A stretch of 64,000 nucleotides of DNA, taken from the NCBI RefSeq assembly GCF_000349325.1, contig NC_020504.1:7102053-7166052 (forward strand), in the 5' to 3' direction. Both the position numbers and the translations under genes were made by a program. The notes beneath the pieces are model-generated. The model was not told the origin of the DNA. It was given only the letters and a program-made list of their open reading frames with translations, and made no database searches. Shown here in pieces: positions 24,400 through 33,038 of this stretch; within the stretch, counting starts at the first letter, position 1; each line of letters opens with the position of its first letter. Origin of the DNA: Streptomyces davaonensis JCM 4913. GTDB lineage: Bacteria > Actinomycetota > Actinomycetes > Streptomycetales > Streptomycetaceae.

Positions 24400-25760
24400 G
24401 CCGGTCCCTCCCCACCACTCGCGGCGACGACGCCCGCGCGCTCACGGTCCGCCTGGCGCCACAGCTCGTTCAGCGGGGCGCCGCGCGGCACGCTCAGGGC
24501 CGTCCAGCCCGACTCCCGCAGCATCCGCAGCCGCTCCTCGCTCCTGTCGAACGGCCGGGCCGTGTCGGACGGTTCCCGCGCCCAGGTCTCGCTGTCCAGC
24601 AGGAAGGCGACCGCGCCCCCACTGCGCTGGCGCATCTTGGCGGCCACCGCGGCCTGTTCCTCGTCGAGGTCGCCGAAGAACGCCACCAGCAGCCCCTCGT
24701 TGCCCCCGCGCAGCACGTCGTAGGCGCGGGACAGGCCGGTGCCGTCGGAGTGGTCGATCACCGCGAGGGTGTCCATCATCAGCCCGGCCGCGTCGGCCGA
24801 CTCCTGGTTGGCCCCGGCGAAACCGTCGGCGCCCTCCCCGGGCACCGAGCTGCCGGTGTCGGTCAGCAGCCGGACCGAGAAACCCCGCTCCAGCATGTGC
24901 ACCAGGACGGAGGCCGTGCCCGACACGGCCCACTCGAAGGCCGAGTCCGGGCCCGCGCCCTCGAAGGCCAGGCCCCGGGTGTCCAGCAGCACCGTGCAGC
25001 GGGCGCGCTGCGGCTGCTCCTCGCGGCGCACCATCAGCTCGCCGTAGCGGGCGGTGGAGCGCCAGTGCACCCGGCGCAGATCGTCGCCGTAGCGGTAGCC
25101 GCGCGGGATCACGTCGTCCTCGCCGGCCAGGGCCAGCGAGCGCTGCCGTCCGTCGCCGTACCCCTTGGCCTCGCCGCTGAGGCGGACCGGGGGCAGGGGT
25201 TCCACGCGCGGGATGACCGTGAGGGTGTCGAAGGTGGAGAAGGAGCGGGTCAGCTCGCACATGCCGAAGGGGTCGTTCAGACGCAGCTGGAGCGGGCCCA
25301 GCGGGTAGCGGCCGCGCAGGTCGGAGCGGACGCGGTAGGAGACCTCGCGACGGCCGCCCGCCTCCACCCGGTCCAGCACGAAGCGGGGGCGCGGGCCCAG
25401 GACGTAGGGCACCCGGTCCTGGAGCATCAGCAGGCCGGTGGGCAGCCGCGAGACGTTGTCCATCCGCAGATGGACCCGGGCCTCGCTGCCGGCGGGCACC
25501 CGCGCGGGGGAGAGCCGACGGCTGCCGGCCACCCGGTAGCGGGTGCGGTAGAGCACGCCCGCGCAGACCAGGGGCAGCACCGCGAGCAGCAGGCCCACCC
25601 GCAGCAGATCGCTCTGCCCGAGGACGTACGCGCAGATCGCGGCCGCCACTCCGGCGGCCAGGAAGGAGCGGCCGCGGGTGGTCAGACCCGACAGCGCGGT
25701 GCGCACGCCGCCCTGCTCGCCCCGGTCGGCCTCCGCGTGCCCCGTCCCCCCGGTGCTCAT
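24396..25760 (-). CDS. DUF58 (vWA-like) protein
   Basis: About 454 aa. Two N-terminal membrane segments (FLAAGVAAAICAYVLGQ and next) are followed by the DUF58 core GDDLRRVHWRSTARYGELMVR, and a vWA-like fold with DTRG(LAFEG) in place of the metal site. ATG at 25760 overlaps the MoxR stop (TGATG); GTG at 25763 is possible. It acts with the MoxR ATPase upstream and the transglutaminase downstream. Confidence 0.93.
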   Translation of the reverse strand: MSTGGTGHAEADRGEQGGVRTALSGLTTRGRSFLAAGVAAAICAYVLGQSDLLRVGLLLAVLPLVCAGVLYRTRYRVAGSRRLSPARVPAGSEARVHLRMDNVSRLPTGLLMLQDRVPYVLGPRPRFVLDRVEAGGRREVSYRVRSDLRGRYPLGPLQLRLNDPFGMCELTRSFSTFDTLTVIPRVEPLPPVRLSGEAKGYGDGRQRSLALAGEDDVIPRGYRYGDDLRRVHWRSTARYGELMVRREEQPQRARCTVLLDTRGLAFEGAGPDSAFEWAVSGTASVLVHMLERGFSVRLLTDTGSSVPGEGADGFAGANQESADAAGLMMDTLAVIDHSDGTGLSRAYDVLRGGNEGLLVAFFGDLDEEQAAVAAKMRQRSGGAVAFLLDSETWAREPSDTARPFDRSEERLRMLRESGWTALSVPRGAPLNELWRQADRERAGVVAASGGEGPA

Positions 25761-26797
25761 CACAGCCTCCGCGGCGGCTGCTGGGGATACGCCGGGGTGC
25801 CGCGGCCGAGGCCGCCCAGGCCGCTCTGCTGAGGCGCGGAGGGCACCGGGGTGCGCTGGAGGATCTCCTGCACGACCTGTTCCGACGTACGACGGTTGAG
25901 CTGGGCCTGGGCGGTGGGCAGCAGCCGGTGGGCCAGGACGGCCACGGCGAGGGCCTGCACATCGTCCGGCAGGGCGTAGTCCCGGCCGCTCAGCGCGGCG
26001 GACGCCTTCGCCGCGCGCAGCAGATGCAGCGTCGCGCGCGGGGAGGCGCCGAGTCTGAGGTCGGGGTGGTTACGCGTGGCGGCGACCAGGTCGACGGCGT
26101 AGCGCCGGACCGGCTCGGCGACATGGACACCGCGGACGGCGTCGATCAGCTTCACGATGTCGTGCGCGTGGGCCACCGGCTGGAGGTCGTCCAGCGGGTT
26201 CACGCCGCCGTGGATGTCGAGCATCTGGAGCTCGGCGTCCGCGCTCGGGTAGCCGATGGAGACCCGGGCCATGAAGCGGTCGCGCTGCGCCTCGGGCAGC
26301 GGGTACGTGCCCTCCATCTCGACCGGGTTCTGGGTGGCCACCACCATGAAGGGGCTGGGCAGCTCGTACGTCTGTCCGTCGATGGTGACCTGCCGCTCCT
26401 CCATGGACTCCAGCAGCGCCGACTGGGTCTTGGGCGAGGCGCGGTTGATCTCGTCGCCGATCACGATCTGCGCGAAGATCGCACCCGGCTTGAATTCGAA
26501 ATCCCGCTGCTGCTGGTCCCAGATGGACACACCGGTGATGTCCGAGGGCAGCAGGTCGGGCGTGAACTGGATACGCCGCACCGAGCAGTCGATCGACCGT
26601 GCCAGCGCCTTGGCCAGCATTGTCTTGCCCACGCCGGGGACGTCCTCGATCAGAAGATGTCCCTCGGCGAGCAGCACGGTCAGCGAAAGCCGTACGACCT
26701 CGGGCTTGCCCTCGATCACTCCCTCCACCGAACTGCGGACACGCTCCACGGTGGCGGTCAGATCAGTGAGGCTCGCTCGATCGTCATAGGTCGTCAC
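25760..26797 (-). CDS. MoxR-family AAA+ ATPase
   Basis: 345 aa. Walker A EDVPGVGKTMLAKALA, Walker B IVIGDEINRASPKTQSALLE, and ATQNPVEMEGTYPLPEAQRD are diagnostic of MoxR chaperone-like ATPases, which help mature vWA proteins such as the DUF58 product encoded next. GTG at 26797 follows GAGGAGG; the longer open frame to 26908 lacks homology. First gene of the operon. Confidence 0.95.
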   Translation of the reverse strand: MTTYDDRASLTDLTATVERVRSSVEGVIEGKPEVVRLSLTVLLAEGHLLIEDVPGVGKTMLAKALARSIDCSVRRIQFTPDLLPSDITGVSIWDQQQRDFEFKPGAIFAQIVIGDEINRASPKTQSALLESMEERQVTIDGQTYELPSPFMVVATQNPVEMEGTYPLPEAQRDRFMARVSIGYPSADAELQMLDIHGGVNPLDDLQPVAHAHDIVKLIDAVRGVHVAEPVRRYAVDLVAATRNHPDLRLGASPRATLHLLRAAKASAALSGRDYALPDDVQALAVAVLAHRLLPTAQAQLNRRTSEQVVQEILQRTPVPSAPQQSGLGGLGRGTPAYPQQPPRRL

Positions 26798-26941
26798 CCG
26801 GCCCTCCTCGGCCCGTTCTTTCCGGGCCGACGCTCTGCGATGCGGACCGGCCCACCCCGAAACACGGACACCACACGCGGATAGTTCCGTGTGACGCCAC
26901 ACTCGCATTCTTGCTGCCGTTACCGATTCGTGTCACTCGCC

Positions 26942-26950
26942 TGTGGACAA
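26942..26950 (-). promoter_or_regulatory. Single consensus DnaA box
   Basis: TGTGGACAA is the exact complement of TTGTCCACA, the preferred DnaA box in Streptomyces. It lies alone in the 237-bp gap between the MoxR gene and carbonic anhydrase, about 145 nt upstream of the MoxR start. It could give DnaA-dependent control or be a chance match. Confidence 0.45.
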
Positions 26951-27034
26951 GTGCCTGCGATATGTCGGGTTTTACTGCCTTTTGGGCGCCCCGGAGTCGG
27001 AAATCAACAGCGAAACGACAGGTTCAGGGGGAGG

Positions 27035-27583
27035 TTACGCGGGGTCGATCTCGCGCATCAGGCCGGTCCGCACATCGAAGACGAAGCCGCGCACATCGTC
27101 GGTGTGGACCAGGAACGGCGAGGTCCGCACGCGCTGCATGGACTGGCGTACGTCCTGGTCGACGTCCCGGAAGGCCTCCACGGCCCAGGCCGGGCGCTGG
27201 CCGACCTCCATCTCCAGGTCGTGCCGGAAATCCTCGGTGAGGGTCTCCATGCCGCAGCCGGTGTGATGGATCAGCACGACACTGCGGGTGCCGAGCGCCC
27301 GCTGGCTGATGGTGAGGGAGCGGATCACGTCGTCGGTGACGACGCCGCCCGCGTTACGGATGGTGTGACAGTCGCCGAGCTCGAGGCCGAGCGCGGCGTG
27401 CAGGTCGAGCCGGGCGTCCATGCAGGCCACCACGGCGACGTGCAGGACCGGACGGGCGTCCATGCCGGGATCGGCGAACGCGGTGGCGTAGGCCTCGTTC
27501 GCCTCGACGAGACGGTCGGTGACCGTGCCGCCGTCGGCTATGGAGCCGTGGGGACCTGCGGGTACCGATGCAGATGTCGACAT
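27035..27583 (-). CDS. Beta-class carbonic anhydrase
   Basis: Interconverts CO2 and bicarbonate. 182 aa from MSTSASVPAG. Zn-binding Cys and Asp-Arg pair in VVACMDAR, second set HHTGCGM; GLELGDCHTIRNAGG is typical of the short Rv1284-like group. An upstream ATG at 27673 would add 30 residues without homology. Convergent position with nothing; it is divergent from rsmH. Confidence 0.93.
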   Translation of the reverse strand: MSTSASVPAGPHGSIADGGTVTDRLVEANEAYATAFADPGMDARPVLHVAVVACMDARLDLHAALGLELGDCHTIRNAGGVVTDDVIRSLTISQRALGTRSVVLIHHTGCGMETLTEDFRHDLEMEVGQRPAWAVEAFRDVDQDVRQSMQRVRTSPFLVHTDDVRGFVFDVRTGLMREIDPA

Positions 27584-27759
27584 GGCTATGACGGTACTGG
27601 TCACCTCGCGTCCCGTCCCTCTGTGAGAGAGGACAAAGAACGTCATTGAGCCCTGTTGTGAGCTAACCCACAAGGCGGGTACGAGTGCGCCTGTAGGAGT
27701 GAATTTCCCCGGTACGAGGCTTCGCGCCGACCCCGGGCCGCGCCGCGCAGGCCGGTTGA

Positions 27760-27787
27760 TTGACCGCGCGACAGGGTGGACTAAAGT
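27760..27787 (+). promoter_or_regulatory. Candidate promoter of the dcw cluster (rsmH)
   Basis: TTGACC (27760-27765), a 16-nt spacer, then TAAAGT (27782-27787). This would give a leader of about 95 nt before the rsmH TTG. The leader contains two hairpins: GGGAGGC/GCCTCCC at 27798-27814 and GGCGGT/ACCGCC at 27850-27865. No mraZ gene or typical MraZ repeat is seen in this 303-bp gap, which otherwise holds only divergent promoters. Confidence 0.5.
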
Positions 27788-27886
27788 GACGCGAAGCGGG
27801 AGGCGAGGCCTCCCTGATGGACTGAAACTTCACGAGCGGGCGGGGACCCGGCGGTGCGTACCGCCCGCCGGACCTGAGAGGGCCCC

Positions 27887-28843
27887 TTGAGCAACAGTCG
27901 ACATGTCCCGGTGATGCTCCAGCGGTGCCTGGACATGTTGGCCCCCGCCCTCCAGGCACCCGGAGCGGTCGTCGTCGACTGCACGCTCGGCCTCGGCGGC
28001 CACAGCGAGGCCCTCCTCCAGCAGTTCCCCGAGGCCCGCCTCGTCGCCCTGGACCGGGACAAGGAGGCCCTGCGCCTGTCCGGCGAGCGGCTCGCCCCCT
28101 TCGGCGAGCGGGCCACCCTGGTGCACGCCGTCTACGACGAGCTGCCCGACGTACTGACCAGACTCGGCATCCCGCGCGTCCAGGGCGTGCTGTTCGACCT
28201 CGGCGTCTCCTCCATGCAGCTCGACGAGGCCGACCGCGGCTTCGCCTACGCCCAGGACGCCCCCCTCGACATGCGCATGGACCAGACGACAGGCATGAGC
28301 GCGGCCGAGGTCCTCAACACCTACCCCCCGGGTGAGCTGGTGCGGATCCTGCGCGCGTACGGCGAGGAGAAGCAGGCCAAGCGGATCGTGGCCGCCGTCG
28401 TGCGCGAGCGCGAGAAGGAGCCGTTCAGCAACAGCGCGCGGCTGGTGGAGCTGATCCGGGACGCGCTGCCGCAGGCCGCCAAGCGCACCGGCGGCAACCC
28501 GGCCAAGCGCACCTTCCAGGCTCTGCGCATCGAGGTCAACGGCGAGCTGTCCGTCCTGGAGCGGGCGATCCCGGGCGCCGTGAAGGCCCTCGCGGTGGGT
28601 GGCCGGATCGCCGTGCTGTCGTACCACTCGCTGGAGGACCGGCTGGTCAAGCAGGTGTTCGCGGCCGGTGCCGCCACCACGGCGCCGCCCGGACTTCCGG
28701 TGGTCCCCGAGCAGTACCAGCCGCGGCTCAAGCTGCTCACGCGCGGTGCCGAACTTCCCACCGAGGAAGAGGTCGCCGAGAACCGCCGGGCGGCACCGGC
28801 GCGGCTGCGCGGGGCGGAGCGCATCAGGGAGGACGTCGAGTGA
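27887..28843 (+). CDS. rsmH: 16S rRNA (cytosine(1402)-N4)-methyltransferase RsmH
   Basis: 318 aa, start TTG with GAGAGGG about 8 nt upstream. [13 protein letters not shown], the SAM motif [34 protein letters not shown], and [11 protein letters not shown] are characteristic. First gene of the dcw cluster (also called mraW). The end is followed by an 85-nt gap made almost entirely of the ftsL start-region repeats. Confidence 0.97.
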   Translation: MSNSRHVPVMLQRCLDMLAPALQAPGAVVVDCTLGLGGHSEALLQQFPEARLVALDRDKEALRLSGERLAPFGERATLVHAVYDELPDVLTRLGIPRVQGVLFDLGVSSMQLDEADRGFAYAQDAPLDMRMDQTTGMSAAEVLNTYPPGELVRILRAYGEEKQAKRIVAAVVREREKEPFSNSARLVELIRDALPQAAKRTGGNPAKRTFQALRIEVNGELSVLERAIPGAVKALAVGGRIAVLSYHSLEDRLVKQVFAAGAATTAPPGLPVVPEQYQPRLKLLTRGAELPTEEEVAENRRAAPARLRGAERIREDVE

Positions 28844-28864
28844 CCCGTACTCACGGGAGGACGA

Positions 28865-28962
28865 GTGAGTAGGAAACTCCAACCGAGGCGGGGCCGGTGA
28901 GTGGGAAATTCCAACCGAGGCGGGGCCGGTGAGTAGGAAACCCGAACTGAGGGGCAGGGCCG
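28865..28962 (+). repeat. Triplicated 32-bp ftsL translation-start region with two chained micro-ORFs
   Basis: Units begin at 28865, 28897 and 28929; each starts GTGAGT(A/G)GGAAA and the first two are nearly identical, ending GAGGCGGGGCCG. The third unit is the real ftsL start. Because the period is 32, each copy is in a different frame. Copy 1 (28865-28900) encodes 11 codons and stops at a TGA that overlaps the GTG of copy 2; copy 2 (28897-28932) does the same into ftsL. A strong GGGAGG at 28855 serves copy 1 and GAGG 8 nt upstream serves each later copy. Confidence 0.8.
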
Positions 28963-29387
28963 CCAAGCTCGCCCGGCTCCTCCCGGCCGGACCGGGACAG
29001 GCCGCCCGCACCCCCTTCGTGCTCCTGGTCGTCCTGCTGCTCGGCGGTGGTCTCATCGGGCTGCTGGTGCTGAACTCCGCCCTCAGCGCGGGCGCGTTCC
29101 GGCTCGACGACCTCCAGAAGGAGACCAAGAGCCTCACCGACGAGGAACAGGCGCTCCAGCGGGACGTCGACGCCTACTCCGCGCCGGACGCCCTCCAGCG
29201 CCGGGCCCGTGAGCTGGGCATGGTGCCGGGCGGCGACCCGGCCTTCCTCGACCCCGACGGCACCGTCAAGGGCGTCCCCGCCCCGGCCCCCGCCGCCGCC
29301 CGCGGAAACGTCGTACCGAATCCGCTGGTCCTGGCCCCCGAGGCGTTCGTGACCACGTCCCCGACCCCCACGACACCCGGCAGGTGA
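28929..29387 (+). CDS. ftsL: Cell division protein FtsL
   Basis: 152 aa bitopic septum protein that works with DivIC/FtsB and FtsQ. Short basic cytoplasmic part, one membrane segment at about 30-50 (FVLLVVLLLGGGLIGLLVL), a coiled segment with LQKETKSLTDEEQALQRDV and RRARELGMV, then a Pro/Ala-rich end. GTG at 28929 is chosen because the preceding in-frame sequence is closed by repeat-derived stops. Translation is probably coupled to an overlapping 11-codon ORF. Confidence 0.92.
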   Translation: MSRKPELRGRAAKLARLLPAGPGQAARTPFVLLVVLLLGGGLIGLLVLNSALSAGAFRLDDLQKETKSLTDEEQALQRDVDAYSAPDALQRRARELGMVPGGDPAFLDPDGTVKGVPAPAPAAARGNVVPNPLVLAPEAFVTTSPTPTTPGR

Positions 29388-29394
29388 CGGAAGA

Positions 29395-31350
29395 GTGGCC
29401 GACTCAGGCAAGCAACCGCCGCGCCGCCGGGTGCCAGGACCCGCCCGGCCCGAGCGTCCCGCGAACCGGCGCACCCCGGGACCCGGCGCCCGACCGGCCC
29501 GCCGCCCCGCGCAGCCCCGCCCCGCGGCCCCCCAGGCCCTCCGTCTCGGCAGCCCCCGCCCGCGGCTGCGCATGGTCAGCCTGGCGCTGACCCTCGTCCT
29601 GATCGCCTTCGTCATCCGGCTCCTCCAGGTCCAGGCCGTGGACGCCGGCACCTATGCCGCCAAGGCCGAGAAGAACCGGTACGTCGGCTACACGCTGGCC
29701 GCCGAGCGCGGCGGCATCACCGACCGCAACGGCGTGGCGCTCGCCGCCAGCGTGGACGCGTACGACATCACGGCCGACCCCACGATGTTCACGCGCAAGG
29801 CGCTCAAGACCTCCGACGGCCCGGAGCAGGCCGCAGCGCTGCTCGCGCCGATCCTTGGCCAGGAACAGGCCGCCCTGGCCAAGAAGCTCAGGGCGAAGGG
29901 CCAGTACGTCCTGCTCTCCCGCCGCCAGACCCCGCAGGTCTGGAAGCAGATCAAGGACCTCAAGAGCGCGCTCGCCACCAAGGCCGAGTCCGACCCGGGC
30001 ACCGTCAACGCCCTCGCGGGCGTCTTCTCGGTCGCCAGCAGCAAGCGCGTGTACCCCAACGGCGACCTGGCCGCCGGGATACTGGGCTGGGTCAACTACG
30101 ACGGCAAGGGCGGCGGCGGGGTCGAGCGGCAGCTGGAGCAGGAGCTGGCCGGCCAGGACGGCAAGATCCGCTACGCCCAGTCCGGCGGCCGCCAGGTGCC
30201 GACCGCCGGTTCCACCGAGACGCCCGCGGTGCCCGGCAGCGATGTCGAGCTCACCATCGACCGCGACATCCAGTGGGCGGCGCAGAACGCGATCAGCGAG
30301 CAGGTGAAGGAGTCCAAGGCCGACCGAGGCTATGTGATCGTCCAGGACACCAGGACCGGCGAGATCCTCGCCATGGCCAACTCACCCGGCTTCGACCCGG
30401 GCGACCTGTCCAAGGCCGACGGGAGCTCCCTGCACAACTGGAGCCTGGAGGACGCCTACGAGCCCGGCTCCACGGCCAAGGTGATGTCGATGGCCGCCGT
30501 ACTGGAGGAGGGCGCGGCCACCCCCGACACCCATGTCGTGGTGCCCAACCGGCTGCACCGCGGCGACCGGCTCTTCCGGGACGACATCGACCACGCCACC
30601 TGGTACCTCACGCTCAACGGCGTGCTCGCCAAGTCCAGCAACATCGGCACCATCCTGGCCACCGGACAGCTCGGCAGGACGCAGCAGGAGTCCAACAAGG
30701 TCCTCTACTCCTACTTGCGCAAGTTCGGCCTCGGCAGCCACACCGGCCTGGACTTCCCCGGCGAGACCAGGGGCATCCTCGCGCCGCCCGAGGAGTGGTC
30801 GACCTCGCAGCAGTACACGATTCCTTTCGGCCAGGGCGTCTCCATCAACGCGATGCAGGCCGCCTCCGTCTACTCGACGATCGCCAACGGCGGCGTCCGC
30901 GTGGAACCCACCCTCGTCCGCGGCACCAAGGGGCCCGACGGACGCTTCACCCCCGCCGAGAAGCCCGAGAAGACACGGGTCGTCAGCACCAGGACGGCGA
31001 AGACCCTCGCCAAGATGCTGGAGTCGGTCGTGGACGACCGGGAGGGCACCGGCACCAAGGCCCGCATCCCCGGCTACCGGGTCGCGGGCAAGACCGGTAC
31101 GGCCAACCGCGTGGATCCGGCCACCGGCAAGTACCGCGGCTACACCTCCTCCTTCGCCGGGTTCGCGCCCGCCGACCAGCCCCGGGTCACCGTCTACTGC
31201 GCCATCCAGAACGCCACCAAGGGCAGCTACTTCGGCGGCCAGATCTGCGGGCCCGTCTACAAGCAGGTCATGGAGTTCGCCCTGAAGACCCTCCAGGTCC
31301 CGCCGACCGGGGCCGGAGCCGCCAACCTCCCGGTCACCTTCACGCCCTGA
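29395..31350 (+). CDS. ftsI: Septal peptidoglycan transpeptidase FtsI (class B PBP)
   Basis: 651 aa. Pro/Arg-rich cytoplasmic N-terminus of about 58 residues, one membrane helix, dimerisation domain, then the transpeptidase. Catalytic motifs: STAK with Ser359 and Lys362, SSN at 414-416, KTG at 566-568. GTG start 7 nt after ftsL. The N-terminal tail is long compared with E. coli, as is usual in actinobacteria. Makes the septal cell wall together with FtsW. Confidence 0.96.
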   Translation: MADSGKQPPRRRVPGPARPERPANRRTPGPGARPARRPAQPRPAAPQALRLGSPRPRLRMVSLALTLVLIAFVIRLLQVQAVDAGTYAAKAEKNRYVGYTLAAERGGITDRNGVALAASVDAYDITADPTMFTRKALKTSDGPEQAAALLAPILGQEQAALAKKLRAKGQYVLLSRRQTPQVWKQIKDLKSALATKAESDPGTVNALAGVFSVASSKRVYPNGDLAAGILGWVNYDGKGGGGVERQLEQELAGQDGKIRYAQSGGRQVPTAGSTETPAVPGSDVELTIDRDIQWAAQNAISEQVKESKADRGYVIVQDTRTGEILAMANSPGFDPGDLSKADGSSLHNWSLEDAYEPGSTAKVMSMAAVLEEGAATPDTHVVVPNRLHRGDRLFRDDIDHATWYLTLNGVLAKSSNIGTILATGQLGRTQQESNKVLYSYLRKFGLGSHTGLDFPGETRGILAPPEEWSTSQQYTIPFGQGVSINAMQAASVYSTIANGGVRVEPTLVRGTKGPDGRFTPAEKPEKTRVVSTRTAKTLAKMLESVVDDREGTGTKARIPGYRVAGKTGTANRVDPATGKYRGYTSSFAGFAPADQPRVTVYCAIQNATKGSYFGGQICGPVYKQVMEFALKTLQVPPTGAGAANLPVTFTP

Positions 31351-31378
31351 TCAGTACCGAGCAGCCAGGAACCACCTC

Positions 31379-33034
31379 GTGACAACGATCACCCCTGATC
31401 CCCGGAACCACGGACCGTCCGCCGACTCGCTTCGCTCCGAGGCGGGTGGGCCCGGTACGCTCACCGCCGTGCCACACGCTGATCAGTCCCAAACCACCCA
31501 GAAGGGCGCACCCGTGACATATCCCGGGCCGCCCCGGCCGGTCCAGGTCTCCGCCACACCCCTCGCGGAGCTCGCCGACCAGCTGGGTGCCGCACGGCCG
31601 GGCCAGGACGCGGAGGTCACGGGCATCACCCATGACTCGCGCGCCGTCCGCCCCGGCGATCTGTACGCCGCCCTGCCGGGCGCCCGCCTGCACGGCGCCG
31701 ACTTCGTCACGCAGGCCGCGGGCCTCGGCGCGGTCGCCGTACTGACCGACCCGACCGGCGCCGAACGCGCCGCCGCCACGGGTCTGCCCGTGCTGGTGGT
31801 GGACGATCCGCGCGGGCAGATGGGCGAGCTGGCGGCCACGATCTACGGCCGGCCCGGTCGTGACCTGCTCCAGATCGGCATCACCGGCACCTCCGGCAAG
31901 ACCACCACGGCCTATCTCGTCGAGGGCGGTCTGAAGACGGTCCGGTCCACCGGCCTCATCGGCACCGTGGAGATGCGCATCGGCGACGAGCGCATCAAGT
32001 CCGAGCGCACCACGCCCGAGGCCACCGACCTCCAGGCCCTGTTCGCCGTCATGCGCGAGCGCGGGGTCGAGGCGGTCGCGATGGAGGTCTCCAGCCACGC
32101 ACTGGTCCTCGGCCGGGTCGACGGCTGCGTCTTCGACATCGCCGTCTTCAACAACCTCAGCCCGGAACACATGGAGTTCCACTCCGACATGGAGGACTAC
32201 TTCCGGGCCAAGGCACAGCTGTTCACGCCGGAGCGCAGCAAACTCGGCGTGATCAACCTCGACGACGAGTACGGCCGTCGGCTCACCAAGGAGGCCACGG
32301 TCCCCGTCGTCACCTTCTCCGCCGAGGGCCACCCCGACGCCGACTGGCGCGCCGAGGACGTCCAGGTCGGGCCCATGGACTCGACGTTCACCGTCGTCGG
32401 CCCCAAGGGCGAGCGGATCAGCGCCCGCTCGCCGCTGGCCGGACCGTTCAACGTGGCCAACACCCTCGCCTCGGTCGTCGCCCTGGCCGTCGCGGGCCTC
32501 GACCCGCAGGAAGCCGCCGACGGCATCGCCGCCGTCCCCGGGGTGCCGGGCCGGCTGGAGCGGGTGGACGCGGGCCAGCCCTATCTCGCGGTCGTGGACT
32601 ACGCCCACAAGACCGACGCCGTCGAATCGGTTCTGCGCGCCCTGCGCAAGGTCACCGAGGGCAAGCTCCACATCGTGCTCGGCTGCGGCGGCGACCGGGA
32701 CACCACCAAGCGGGCGCCGATGGGCGCCGCCGCGGCCCGGCTCGCCGACACGGCCGTACTGACCTCCGACAACCCCCGCTCCGAGGACCCCCTCGCGATC
32801 CTCGCGGCCATGCTCCAGGGCGCGGCCTCCGTGCCCCAGCACGAGCGCGGCGAGGTCCAGGTCTTCGAGGACCGGGCCGCCGCCATCGCCGCCGCGGTCG
32901 CCCGGGCGCGGCCCGGGGACACCGTGCTGGTCGCGGGCAAGGGCCATGAGCAGGGCCAGGACATCGCCGGGGTGGTGCGTCCCTTCGACGACCGCCAGGT
33001 GCTTCGCGAAGCTATCCAGCAGACCCAGGGATGA
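31379..33034 (+). CDS. murE: UDP-MurNAc-tripeptide synthetase MurE
   Basis: 551 aa. Adds the diamino acid to UDP-MurNAc-L-Ala-D-Glu. P-loop GTSGKTTT with Lys174; DNPR at 464-467 is the motif that selects diaminopimelate rather than lysine, consistent with LL-DAP in Streptomyces. About 45 poorly conserved residues precede the Mur core, and an internal GTG near 31515 (VTYPGPP) is an alternative start that would remove them. 28 nt after ftsI. Confidence 0.95.
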   Translation: MTTITPDPRNHGPSADSLRSEAGGPGTLTAVPHADQSQTTQKGAPVTYPGPPRPVQVSATPLAELADQLGAARPGQDAEVTGITHDSRAVRPGDLYAALPGARLHGADFVTQAAGLGAVAVLTDPTGAERAAATGLPVLVVDDPRGQMGELAATIYGRPGRDLLQIGITGTSGKTTTAYLVEGGLKTVRSTGLIGTVEMRIGDERIKSERTTPEATDLQALFAVMRERGVEAVAMEVSSHALVLGRVDGCVFDIAVFNNLSPEHMEFHSDMEDYFRAKAQLFTPERSKLGVINLDDEYGRRLTKEATVPVVTFSAEGHPDADWRAEDVQVGPMDSTFTVVGPKGERISARSPLAGPFNVANTLASVVALAVAGLDPQEAADGIAAVPGVPGRLERVDAGQPYLAVVDYAHKTDAVESVLRALRKVTEGKLHIVLGCGGDRDTTKRAPMGAAAARLADTAVLTSDNPRSEDPLAILAAMLQGAASVPQHERGEVQVFEDRAAAIAAAVARARPGDTVLVAGKGHEQGQDIAGVVRPFDDRQVLREAIQQTQG

Positions 33035-33038
33035 ACTT

